Assembly: GCA_020430865.1 (NCBI GenBank)
Contig: JAGQIY010000741.1
Span: 1-7,239 of the forward strand
From: Myxococcales bacterium
GTDB taxonomy: Bacteria > Myxococcota > Polyangia > Polyangiales > Polyangiaceae
Direction of reading: 5' to 3'
DNA length: 7,239 nucleotides
Shown here piece after piece: positions 1 to 5,674 of this stretch (positions are counted from its first letter, which is position 1; every line of letters starts with the position of its first letter). The notes under the pieces are model-generated. The model made no database searches. It was not told the DNA's origin and saw only the letters and a program-made list of their open reading frames with translations. Both the position numbers and the translations under genes were made by a program.

Positions 1-3
1 CGA

Positions 4-189
4 ATGACCGCGGCCCGTCTCGACCAGCCCGAGGCTGGCGTACCCGGTCAGCGCGCCCCGCTCGACCGCTGCGCTGCGTGCCGCATCACCCCCGGGCGCA
101 TCGTCCGGGGGAACACCGTGTGCTGGTGGTGTCAGCAGGCCATCGAGGCCCATAGGGGAGCCGCGGCGGCGAAGGAAGATCAGCGATGA
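4..189 (+). CDS. Small zinc-knuckle protein, possibly 5'-truncated
   Basis: This 61-residue protein has two CxxC pairs, C23/C26 (CAAC) and C40/C43 (CWWC), separated by 13 residues. That is the layout of a single zinc ribbon or treble-clef knuckle, so one bound zinc ion is likely. The ATG used is the first visible one, but the frame is open to the left edge of the window, so the true start may lie upstream and the gene may be partial. Its stop overlaps the ATG of the next gene in an ATGA quartet, which points to co-translation. A near-perfect hairpin (89-111) falls between the two CxxC pairs. The family is not recognised. Small knuckles of this kind are common in actinophage genomes, where they may bind nucleic acid or protein; no specific function is supported. 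Confidence 0.6.
   Translation: MTAARLDQPEAGVPGQRAPLDRCAACRITPGRIVRGNTVCWWCQQAIEAHRGAAAAKEDQR
89..111 (+). repeat. Near-perfect GC-rich hairpin inside first gene
   Basis: Arms of 10 nt (CCCCCGGGCG at 89-98 and CGTCCGGGGG at 102-111) pair at 9 of 10 positions; the tenth is a G-U wobble in RNA. The loop is three nucleotides (CAT). It is intragenic, lying between the two cysteine pairs. In so G+C-rich a sequence it may be incidental. Confidence 0.4.
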
Positions 190-899
190 GCGTGTGCGAC
201 AACGTGAGCGGGCGCGCGCGAACTTGGCGCAAACTGCTCGCCGCAGGGTGGGCCATCGACATCGAGACCGACGGCCCGCCGCCGAACGCGCAGCCCGTGC
301 CGCGCGGCTGGCGCGGGCGGCTCGCGGGGGCCGTCTTCGACCCCAAGCGCGAGGGCCTGCTCGACTGCCCGCTATGGTTCGCGGGCTATGCCTGGCGGCC
401 GGTGGCCCCCGCGCGCCGCTACGGGCCGCCGCCGCCGGCCTGCCTGCGTCGGGTGGCGCTCGGCCTGGGTGACTCGGGTCTCGTGCGCGTGGTCGCCCCG
501 GGGTGGTCCGTCGTGCTCCCGCTGACGCTCGCCGCGCCGATCGTGGAGCTGGTCGGGATCGCGGAGGACGGCAGGGCCTGGCGCATGACCGGAAGGTTGT
601 CCGGGCGGCACCGCCGGCCGGAACTGATCACCCTCGAACTCGGCGCCTTGCCGGATGCGCCCGTCCTCGTAGCGCAGGCCGAACCGGCCTTCAACGTGTC
701 CCACGTCAGCGCACGCGACGCGCTGACGTGGGACGCCGGTCGTACTGCAGTCACGCCCCGGTGGGGGTGCTGGTGCGTGCCGGAGGCGACGACGCGCGAC
801 GCGCGGGCCGCCTTTGCGCTGCGGTACGCGGACGAGTCTATCCCGGCAGTCGCTGAGGCGAAGGCTGTCGCGGCGAAGAGAGGCCCGAGGGGCGAGTAG
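186..899 (+). CDS. Hypothetical protein, 237 residues
   Basis: This 237-residue protein has no family I can recognise. The ATG overlaps the previous stop (ATGA) and has an AAGGAAG ribosome binding site about ten bases upstream. The N-terminal part contains GWAIDIETDGPP (residues 21-32), which looks superficially like the DIET motif of DEDD exonucleases. However, no following catalytic aspartates are in the expected context, so I do not call it a nuclease. The middle (about 98-160) alternates hydrophobic and polar residues, suggesting beta strands. A CWC motif lies near 195-197, and the last 35 residues are alanine- and charge-rich, probably helical. Residues 171-183 are encoded by a perfect inverted repeat (698-734). 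No signal peptide or membrane segment is evident. The 49-base gap after it is the first break in gene coupling in the window. Confidence 0.6.
   Translation: MSVCDNVSGRARTWRKLLAAGWAIDIETDGPPPNAQPVPRGWRGRLAGAVFDPKREGLLDCPLWFAGYAWRPVAPARRYGPPPPACLRRVALGLGDSGLVRVVAPGWSVVLPLTLAAPIVELVGIAEDGRAWRMTGRLSGRHRRPELITLELGALPDAPVLVAQAEPAFNVSHVSARDALTWDAGRTAVTPRWGCWCVPEATTRDARAAFALRYADESIPAVAEAKAVAAKRGPRGE
698..734 (+). repeat. Perfect 15-bp inverted repeat with 7-nt spacer
   Basis: The left arm GTCCCACGTCAGCGC (698-712) and the right arm GCGCTGACGTGGGAC (720-734) are exact reverse complements, separated by ACGCGAC (713-719). It lies wholly inside the 186-899 coding region and encodes residues 171-183. Such a perfect stem is far longer than expected by chance in 7 kb. 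It could be a protein-binding dyad, a structured RNA element or a mobile palindromic repeat. Confidence 0.85.
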
Positions 900-948
900 T
901 GCGCCAGCACTTGACCAGGACGCGGTCATGAGAGAGGACATGCAGCAT

Positions 949-1611
949 ATGAAGTCGATGGGACTCTGGCAGCCTTGGGCCACAGCGGTCGCCTCGTGGT
1001 CCAAGGACGTCGAGAACCGGGGGGTGATCTCGGAGTCGGCGGTTGGCTCCGATGTCGCGTTCTACGCCACGGCCAGCCGCGCGGTCTCCGATGTGTCGGC
1101 CGACGCCGACAGCATTCGCGACTGCATCCGCCCGGACTTCCAGGAGACCAGCGAGTTCGGGTGTATCTTGTCCGTTGGCCGCATTGTGGGTGCGATGCAC
1201 CCCAAGCGTGGTCCGCTGGGCGGCTGGACAGAGGGCCACTCCGAATCGCCGTGGTACACGGGCGGTGGGGCATATGCCATCGGAGACAGCGCCCCGTTGC
1301 TGCACCCCGTGAGTTTCCGAGGGGCGCAGTACATGAAGCAGCTCAGCCAGGCCGAACTGGGCGAAGTGCTGAGGCAGGTGCGGCTCTGCGCGGGGCTGCG
1401 TCTGCACGTTGAGGGCTGGCGGTATGTGGCCCGCGAGGTGCTGGCTCAGCTCGCCGTGGTCGGGATGCTGTCGCCGACGTTCGAGCTGACCGAAGCCGGT
1501 CGGATGGCTCTGCTCAAGCGGCGACCGCAGAGGAGGACCAGCCTCAAGATCATGACCGGAGCATGGCTCCCGGGTGCGGCCTGGTCAGCGATGACGCGGG
1601 CCGCTGAGTGA
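949..1611 (+). CDS. ASCH-domain protein with winged-helix-like C-terminus
   Basis: Residues 1-130 look like an ASCH domain, a PUA-related beta-barrel fold that binds RNA or modified nucleobases. The opening MKSMGLWQPWATAV matches the usual ASCH N-terminus, and WSKDVENRG (17-25) gives the conserved K19, E22 and R24 of the GxKxxExR signature. FGCILSVGRIV (70-80) and HPVSFRGAQ (119-127) fit later strands and the closing loop. Residues 131-220 are an extra segment; EVLAQLAVVGML then FELTEAGRMALLK (178-190) resemble the last helices and wing of a winged-helix DNA-binding domain. I chose ATG 949 because it gives the typical ASCH start and has AGAGAGGA ten bases upstream. ATG 928, with AGGA at 917-920, would add seven residues and is a real alternative. 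Its partner and substrate are unknown; proximity to DNA methyltransferases makes modified-base recognition an attractive inference only. Confidence 0.72.
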   Translation: MKSMGLWQPWATAVASWSKDVENRGVISESAVGSDVAFYATASRAVSDVSADADSIRDCIRPDFQETSEFGCILSVGRIVGAMHPKRGPLGGWTEGHSESPWYTGGGAYAIGDSAPLLHPVSFRGAQYMKQLSQAELGEVLRQVRLCAGLRLHVEGWRYVAREVLAQLAVVGMLSPTFELTEAGRMALLKRRPQRRTSLKIMTGAWLPGAAWSAMTRAAE

Positions 1612-1985
1612 TGGCCATGCGCCCTGGTTCACACGCCCGACATGTCGCGATCGTCGCCGGCGAGGCTGCGCGGTATCTCGCTGCGCAGCGCTCACGCAGC
1701 TTGCCGGTGCCGGTCCATCTGCAACCGGGGGATGGCGACCCGTCGCCAGACATCTGGAGCGCCCGCCCACCTGCAGACCCATCATGCTGGAAGTGTGGCG
1801 CGACTCTGCGGCTCACATGGCGGCGTCGCGGCACATGGACGCCAACTGAGCACGCGGTGTGGCGCTGCTGTGCTTGCGGGGGCAAGACGCGGGGGTCGGG
1901 CCGCACTGTGAAGAGCGCAACGGCTGACGTGGCGCGCCGAGCAGGACACGCAGCTCGGCAGCGGCACATGAGGAAGGGCAGATGA
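1611..1985 (+). CDS. Zinc-ribbon protein, unknown role
   Basis: This protein of 124 residues has two CxxC pairs, CWKC at 59-62 and CCAC containing C86 and C89, spaced 23 residues apart, a layout typical of a zinc ribbon. The N-terminal 50 residues are basic and proline-rich and look poorly structured. The C-terminal 35 residues are strongly basic (many Arg, Lys and His), suggesting nucleic acid contact. The start is either ATG 1611, which shares one base with the upstream stop (TGATG), or GTG 1608 one codon earlier. No clear ribosome binding site is seen, so translation is probably coupled to the ASCH gene. Its stop forms an ATGA overlap with the next gene. I do not recognise the family; single-zinc-ribbon proteins of this size are frequent in phages and plasmids. 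Confidence 0.6.
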   Translation: MAMRPGSHARHVAIVAGEAARYLAAQRSRSLPVPVHLQPGDGDPSPDIWSARPPADPSCWKCGATLRLTWRRRGTWTPTEHAVWRCCACGGKTRGSGRTVKSATADVARRAGHAARQRHMRKGR

Positions 1986-2530
1986 TCGTCGTCAAGTACG
2001 AGCAGGACGGGCAGGTCACGAACCTGCTGGTCATCACCAACGACGGCCGGGGCACCGCCAGGCGTGGTGACTACACCGTCGGGGTCGACTCCTCAAGGCT
2101 GAAAGGCTGGCCAGCCGGACATCTCGGCGCAGCGAGCGATGACCAGCGCAGGGTGGCGCTGGCTCTGTCGGCGGGCCCCCAGGGGCGGGTGAGGAACTAT
2201 CCCAGGCAAGCCTACAGCGTGTGGGCGCTCGTGGCGCGCAGCATCGAGTCTGTGCGCTACCGCCTCGACACGAAGCGCCCCTCTCCGGGTCAGGTGTCCA
2301 CCATCCGCATCGAGTTGTGGCCGCATGGTCGCGCACAGCTCGCGAGCGAGATCGGGCGCCTCGTGCTCAAGCACGGGGCCGATGCCTGTGATGCCGGGTT
2401 CATGCGCCGTGGAACCACCGACCGGGTCCAGAGGACCGCCCGTTTCAAGGTGGCCGGCGGGGTGCTGGCTGGGGGCTGGCAGCTCGTGCACGCCGCGACC
2501 CAGGCGGCGAAGTTTGCAGGCGCCCGGTGA
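1982..2530 (+). CDS. Hypothetical protein, 182 residues
   Basis: This gene is unrecognised. The start is well supported: ATG 1982 overlaps the previous stop (ATGA) and follows a strong GAGGAAGGG ribosome binding site. The first 35 residues (MIVVKYEQDGQ, VTNLLVITNDG) look like beta strands. The middle holds YPRQAYSVWALVARSIESVRYRLD (about 73-96), probably a helix, followed by a strand TIRIELWPHGRAQLASEIGRLVLKHGAD (108-135). There are no cysteine pairs, membrane segments or signal peptide. The end overlaps the GTG start of the methyltransferase, so the two are likely made together. It could be an accessory subunit of that enzyme, but nothing in the sequence demonstrates this. Confidence 0.6.
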   Translation: MIVVKYEQDGQVTNLLVITNDGRGTARRGDYTVGVDSSRLKGWPAGHLGAASDDQRRVALALSAGPQGRVRNYPRQAYSVWALVARSIESVRYRLDTKRPSPGQVSTIRIELWPHGRAQLASEIGRLVLKHGADACDAGFMRRGTTDRVQRTARFKVAGGVLAGGWQLVHAATQAAKFAGAR

Positions 2531-3258
2531 CGGATGTCCTCCCAGGCGACCGCTGGCTCATCCGGCCTGAGCCGCGCATGACCCTCGACGTCTGCGCGGT
2601 CGCAGACAGCCACCCGGACTTCGTGCCCGACCTCGTCTTCGCGGACCCACCATACGGGCAGCGACGGTTCATCAACCGATTCAGCCGCCGACCCGGAGAC
2701 GGCAGAGGCGCCAAGGCTGGCGAACCGCTCCAGTCCGACATCATCGGCGACGAGGATGGCGAGCTGGCTGCACAAGCGCTGACCGCGATGCTCGATGCCC
2801 ACCCGGATGCGCTTCACATCTGGTGGGGCGCCAACCTCTACGAAGTCCCACTCATCTCGCCGAGCTGGCTTGTTTGGGACAAGACCGGTGGAGGCAAGGT
2901 CGTCAACGACAACGCCTGCGCGGAGCTGGCGTGGACCACCCGCGGCGGACCCACCCGCATATTCACTCATCTGTGGAAGGGTATGTGCCGCGCGAGCGAG
3001 CCGGCCCGATCTCACAAGCGGGTGCACCCGACGCAGAAGCCGGTAGCCTTGGCGCGCTGGTGCATCGAAACCTACCCCAAGAGACAGGTCGAGAGCGTTT
3101 TCGAGCCATTCGCCGGCGCAGCCCCTGCGGCTGTCGCAGCATGGGACCTGGGACTTCGCTACCATGGGGTCGAGCTGGACGCCGGATACGCCAGCGCCGC
3201 GCTCTCGCGGCTGGACAACCGCGGCGCCCGCCCCGAGTTGGTCAGGAGGGCCGGATGA
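2527..3258 (+). CDS. Beta-class DNA methyltransferase (DPPY, probably N6-adenine)
   Basis: This 243-residue amino-methyltransferase transfers a methyl group from S-adenosylmethionine to an exocyclic amine in DNA, most often adenine N6 for DPPY enzymes. Catalytic motif IV is FADPPYG (38-44). HPTQKPVALARWCIE (167-181) is the classic motif X, FEPFAGAAPA (192-201) is motif I, and GVELDAGYASAALSRL (214-229) is motif II. The order IV, X, I, II defines the beta class. Motif I is unusual: the common DPFxGSGTT is here EPFAGAAPA. The region 45-160 is short, so the target-recognition part is compact. The GTG start overlaps the previous stop (GTGA); ATG 2578 is a less likely alternative. No restriction endonuclease gene is visible nearby, which fits an orphan phage-type methyltransferase that may protect or mark the element's DNA. 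Confidence 0.9.
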   Translation: MTDVLPGDRWLIRPEPRMTLDVCAVADSHPDFVPDLVFADPPYGQRRFINRFSRRPGDGRGAKAGEPLQSDIIGDEDGELAAQALTAMLDAHPDALHIWWGANLYEVPLISPSWLVWDKTGGGKVVNDNACAELAWTTRGGPTRIFTHLWKGMCRASEPARSHKRVHPTQKPVALARWCIETYPKRQVESVFEPFAGAAPAAVAAWDLGLRYHGVELDAGYASAALSRLDNRGARPELVRRAG

Positions 3259-3815
3259 GTCTGCTCACTCAGCACATCGTCGACGAGATCGCACGCGGCG
3301 CCGAGCTTGGCCTGCGCCAATCGGAGATCGCCGCGCTGATCGGCGTCAGCCCTGGAACACTATCGCGATGGAAGAAGCGCGGCGAGGAGATCGCGGCGCA
3401 CCTCGACGGCATCGCTCAGCAGGCCGAGGACGCGCTCAAGCTCGACCCAACGGCCGATGTGGAAGAGTGGGTCGTGCAGCTCGACGTCGAGGCGCTACCG
3501 GAGATGGAGCAACTCTACCTCGGCGTCGTCCGCGAGTTGTCGGGCGGTGACGTGCGGCTGCGGAAGGACATCTTGACCAAGGTCACGATGGCAGCCAAGG
3601 AGGACCCCCAGTTCGGCCTCGACGTCCTGCGGTATCTGGACCGCCGGGACGCTGCGGCCAACGCGGCGATCGAAGTCGAGATCGACAACGACGGCGTCGT
3701 GGCGGTTCGCGCGGGCATCCCGCAGGCCGATCTCGAGCACCTCGCCGAGCAGGCGACGCGCATGCAGATCGAGCGCCGGGCTGCGCAGCGTGCGAAGCTG
3801 GGGGAGGGGAAGGAG
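3255..3815 (+). CDS. HTH protein resembling phage terminase small subunit
   Basis: This 187-residue, mostly helical protein has a clear N-terminal helix-turn-helix: LRQSEIAALIGVSPGTLSRWKKRGEE (20-45). Later, MAAKEDPQFGLDVLRYLDRRDA (112-133) resembles the stretch in many small terminases where a helix is followed by a wLErrdP-like motif. A charged helical tail (158-187) could mediate oligomerisation. Small terminases bind the packaging site and load the large-subunit motor. Here no large terminase follows, so the call rests on fold-level resemblance; a regulator with a resolvase-like HTH is the main alternative. The coding frame (strictly to the TGA at 3816-3818) shares bases with the next GTG start. 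ATG 3255 overlaps the methyltransferase stop and has AGGAGGG at 3243-3249. The same frame is open for 432 bases further upstream, but that lies within the methyltransferase gene and is ignored. Confidence 0.6.
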
Positions 3816-4489
3816 TGAAGCCAGACGCCATCACCGCCGCGCTCGATGGCCTCACCACGAGGCTCTTGCGACTCGCGCGTGAGCAGTATCACCCCCGCGA
3901 CGGGTTGGTGAACGGCCTGGCTGCCCGGCTGGGGGTGGGACCAGCCATCGGAGACGCGGACTTCGCGGAGCTGGCGAGCCGACGCGGGCCGGCGCAGGGC
4001 TATCAAGAGGTGGCGCAGCTCGCGCTGCTCTGCCACAGCCGGCCTGATGCCGTGCCGCTGTTTCAAACCGGCCTTGGCCGTCTGGCGCGCCGCGAATACT
4101 GGACTGGTGGGTGTGAGACCCTGGCCATCGACGCGCTCGCGCTCTTCGCCCTGGCCGTCGGGGCGGTGGATGTCCAGCGAGCGACAGGGGGCGGGCCCGA
4201 TGTGGGCTGGCTGGTCGACTTGCTGAGGGAGTCGGGGCGCCGGCTATCCACCCCAGCCCGGCCGCTGCTCAACGCCGCCCTGGGGCTTCTCGGGCACCCC
4301 ACCGATGCCGGTGATGCGGCGTTGCGTGCCGCCTGTACGCTGGCTGGGCTGTACAGCGGGTCAGTGGGCGTTGCCGATGTCTTGCAAGACGTGAACTCTG
4401 GACTGCTCACCCGAGTGAACCCAGCCAGAGCGGAGTGGACGGTCATCTGCTTGGCGGCCTTGGAGTGGGTGCGGAGGTGTAGAGGCTGA
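3815..4489 (+). CDS. Hypothetical alpha-helical protein, 224 residues
   Basis: This gene is unrecognised. The protein is rich in Leu, Ala, Arg and Gly and is predicted by eye to be almost entirely helical, with helix-breaking glycines and prolines between segments, such as PDAITAALDGLTTRLLRLAREQ (3-24) and WLVDLLRESGRRLSTPARPLLNAALGLLG (132-160). Residues 101-120 are hydrophobic but contain Glu and Asp, so a membrane helix is unlikely. Start choice: GTG 3815 forms a GTGA overlap with the previous stop and follows a purine-rich GGGGGAGGGGAAGGA tract, one of the strongest ribosome binding regions in the window. The stop shares one base with the next ATG (TGATG). The helical solenoid-like look suggests a binding or scaffolding role, which is speculation. 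Confidence 0.6.
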   Translation: MKPDAITAALDGLTTRLLRLAREQYHPRDGLVNGLAARLGVGPAIGDADFAELASRRGPAQGYQEVAQLALLCHSRPDAVPLFQTGLGRLARREYWTGGCETLAIDALALFALAVGAVDVQRATGGGPDVGWLVDLLRESGRRLSTPARPLLNAALGLLGHPTDAGDAALRAACTLAGLYSGSVGVADVLQDVNSGLLTRVNPARAEWTVICLAALEWVRRCRG

Positions 4490-4998
4490 TGCTCCACCAT
4501 GTCATCCGATGTGATACCCCCGGCTGCGAAACCATCGACACCTGGGCGTTCGGTTCGCTCGACGAGACCATCGGCGACGCGATCCACGCTCTGCGCTCCC
4601 GCGGTTGGCTCGCGTCCTTGACGGAGCCGGCGCGCTGCCCGATGTGCGCCCAGACGATGGAGCCCCTCCAGCCAGCGGCGAGTTGCGAAATTTCGCAACT
4701 CGCCGTCCTCAGCCCAGACACGGCCGAACGGCTCATGCGTCAGAAGTGGGGCGGCAAGGACTGGCGCGTGCACGGGTGTCGCCTCACCGTTGACCACCTC
4801 GTCGCCGTCTACCGTGCCATCTACGCCGGCGACACCCGGGTGAATCGCTTGGTGCGCGGAGTCCCATTCGGGCTGCACGGCCGGGCATGTCAACTGCTGC
4901 GCGAGGCTGGTTACATCCACCACACGGTGGGGATTGGCTGGCGCCCGGGAGGCCGAGACGTCGTCGCGACCCCCCAGCCATCGGCTGGCGACCGATGA
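4489..4998 (+). CDS. Two-domain zinc-ribbon protein interrupted by palindrome
   Basis: This is a protein of 169 residues. The first domain (1-60) has C8/C13 (RCDTPGC) and C50/C53 (CPMC) flanking a helix AIHALRSRGWLASL, an arrangement seen in many actinophage zinc-ribbon proteins where a conserved GW precedes the second cysteine pair. The second domain (about 74-150) is helical and basic, with a central TVDHLVAVYRAIYAGDTRVNRLVRG segment and a C-terminal LHGRACQLLREAGYI that could be a winged-helix or HTH element. Between them, residues 63-73 (ASCEISQLAVL region) are encoded by a perfect 30-bp palindrome at 4676-4705. The ATG shares a base with the upstream stop (TGATG), with GGAGG at 4473-4477. 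The stop overlaps the next ATG. The role is unknown; nucleic acid binding is the most reasonable inference. Confidence 0.62.
   Translation: MLHHVIRCDTPGCETIDTWAFGSLDETIGDAIHALRSRGWLASLTEPARCPMCAQTMEPLQPAASCEISQLAVLSPDTAERLMRQKWGGKDWRVHGCRLTVDHLVAVYRAIYAGDTRVNRLVRGVPFGLHGRACQLLREAGYIHHTVGIGWRPGGRDVVATPQPSAGDR
4676..4705 (+). repeat. Perfect 30-bp palindrome in coding sequence
   Basis: The left half CGGCGAGTTGCGAAA (4676-4690) is the exact reverse complement of the right half TTTCGCAACTCGCCG (4691-4705), with no spacer. The GAAATTTC centre is A+T-rich against G+C-rich surroundings. It lies in frame in the 4489-4998 gene at the boundary between its two apparent domains. Because it is palindromic, the minus strand also reads the core peptide SCEISQLA. 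Possible identities are a regulator or partition-protein binding site, or a mobile palindromic element. Confidence 0.92.
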
Positions 4999-5201
4999 GC
5001 CGCGAACCCCGGCGGTTTCCGTCGTGCGCTCGATGCCACGGGTGGGGCCGGTTCTCGTGCGGCAAGTGCGCTCGTTGGGCGCTGCATCTCAAGCCGCACT
5101 GCCATATCTGCGAGGGGGTCGGCAAAGTGCCGTGCCCGTCGTGCAAAGGAGCTAGCCCGACCGAACTGGCCGACGAGATCATGGAGGAGGTGAGGGGATG
5201 A
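4995..5201 (+). CDS. DnaJ-type zinc-finger miniprotein
   Basis: This 68-residue protein consists almost entirely of a cysteine-rich domain with four CxxC pairs: C11/C14, C22/C25, C36/C39 and C47/C50. The first (CARCHGWG) and third (CHICEGVG) are full CxxCxGxG motifs and the fourth (CPSCKG) is partial. This is the signature of the DnaJ central zinc domain, which holds two zinc ions. There is no J domain, so it is not a co-chaperone in the usual sense. Stand-alone DnaJ-like zinc proteins such as anti-TRAP act by protein-protein contact. The acidic tail LADEIMEEVRG is probably helical. ATG 4995 overlaps the previous stop (ATGA); a small CCAGCC-ATC-GGCTGG hairpin at 4974-4988 lies just before it where a ribosome binding site would be expected, so translation is probably coupled. 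Confidence 0.7.
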   Translation: MSREPRRFPSCARCHGWGRFSCGKCARWALHLKPHCHICEGVGKVPCPSCKGASPTELADEIMEEVRG

Positions 5202-5674
5202 AGCCTGAGATCATCGTGGCGACCTGGAGCGCGTGGGCCTACTCCGATATCCGTGGACCTGCCTATCTGGCATTCGCGCCCCTCGACGAGCCGTGGCGTG
5301 CCCAGCGCAGCGCCGGCTATCTCCCACACCTGATCCCGACCCGTGCAGAGCACCAGCCTCTCGGTGAGATCGCGATGTCGCTTCGGGTGACGTCGCTCGA
5401 CCTCGCCCCCAACGTCCTGAGCTGGGCGATCCCGACCGGCACGGTCATCAGCGCGGATGCCCCCGAGTGGATCAACTGGACTGGGGTGACGCCCGATCCC
5501 GAGGACTTCGAAGTCCAAGGCATCACCTGGCGCGACATGGGCTGCGTCAAGCCCGGGGCGCTCATCATCTACCCGAGCGCCGGACCACACCTCGATGTCT
5601 GTGCCGAAGCGCTCAGGGCCGCGGGGTGGGATGCCTCCGTCCTGGTTCGCCACGAAGACATCCTCGCTGCATGA
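5198..5674 (+). CDS. Hypothetical protein, 158 residues
   Basis: This gene is not recognised. ATG 5198 overlaps the preceding stop (ATGA) and has a strong GGAGGAGG site at 5183-5190, seven bases upstream, so the start is secure. The protein looks like a mixed alpha/beta domain rich in tryptophan, with strands IIVATWSAWAY (5-15), NVLSWAIPTGTVI (72-84) and PGALIIYPS (119-127), then a helix HLDVCAEALRAAGWDASVLV (131-150). The ALRAAGW ending resembles a Rossmann-like terminal helix and strand, but no nucleotide-binding glycine loop is visible. No signal peptide or membrane segment is evident. Its position between a zinc miniprotein and a regulator gives no functional hint. Confidence 0.6.
   Translation: MKPEIIVATWSAWAYSDIRGPAYLAFAPLDEPWRAQRSAGYLPHLIPTRAEHQPLGEIAMSLRVTSLDLAPNVLSWAIPTGTVISADAPEWINWTGVTPDPEDFEVQGITWRDMGCVKPGALIIYPSAGPHLDVCAEALRAAGWDASVLVRHEDILAA

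Noticed and set aside
204..275. DIET-like motif in the 237-residue protein as an exonuclease signature
   Set aside because: The short match is not followed by the other exonuclease motifs, so it is not enough for a nuclease call.
814..948. Upstream extension of the ASCH gene
   Set aside because: It overlaps the previous gene by 86 bases and encodes an Arg/Ser-rich shadow; the ASCH domain begins at 949.
2823..3254. In-frame upstream extension of the small-terminase-like gene
   Set aside because: It lies inside the methyltransferase coding region. ATG 3255 has an ATGA overlap and an AGGAGGG site, and the extension is low-complexity basic sequence.
4974..4988. Small hairpin CCAGCC-ATC-GGCTGG before the DnaJ-like gene
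   Set aside because: Six-bp arms are common by chance here; kept only as a note on the missing ribosome binding site.
5467..5670. Upstream extension of the XRE gene
   Set aside because: It lies within the 5198-5674 gene; the ATGA-coupled start at 5671 fits the rest of the array.
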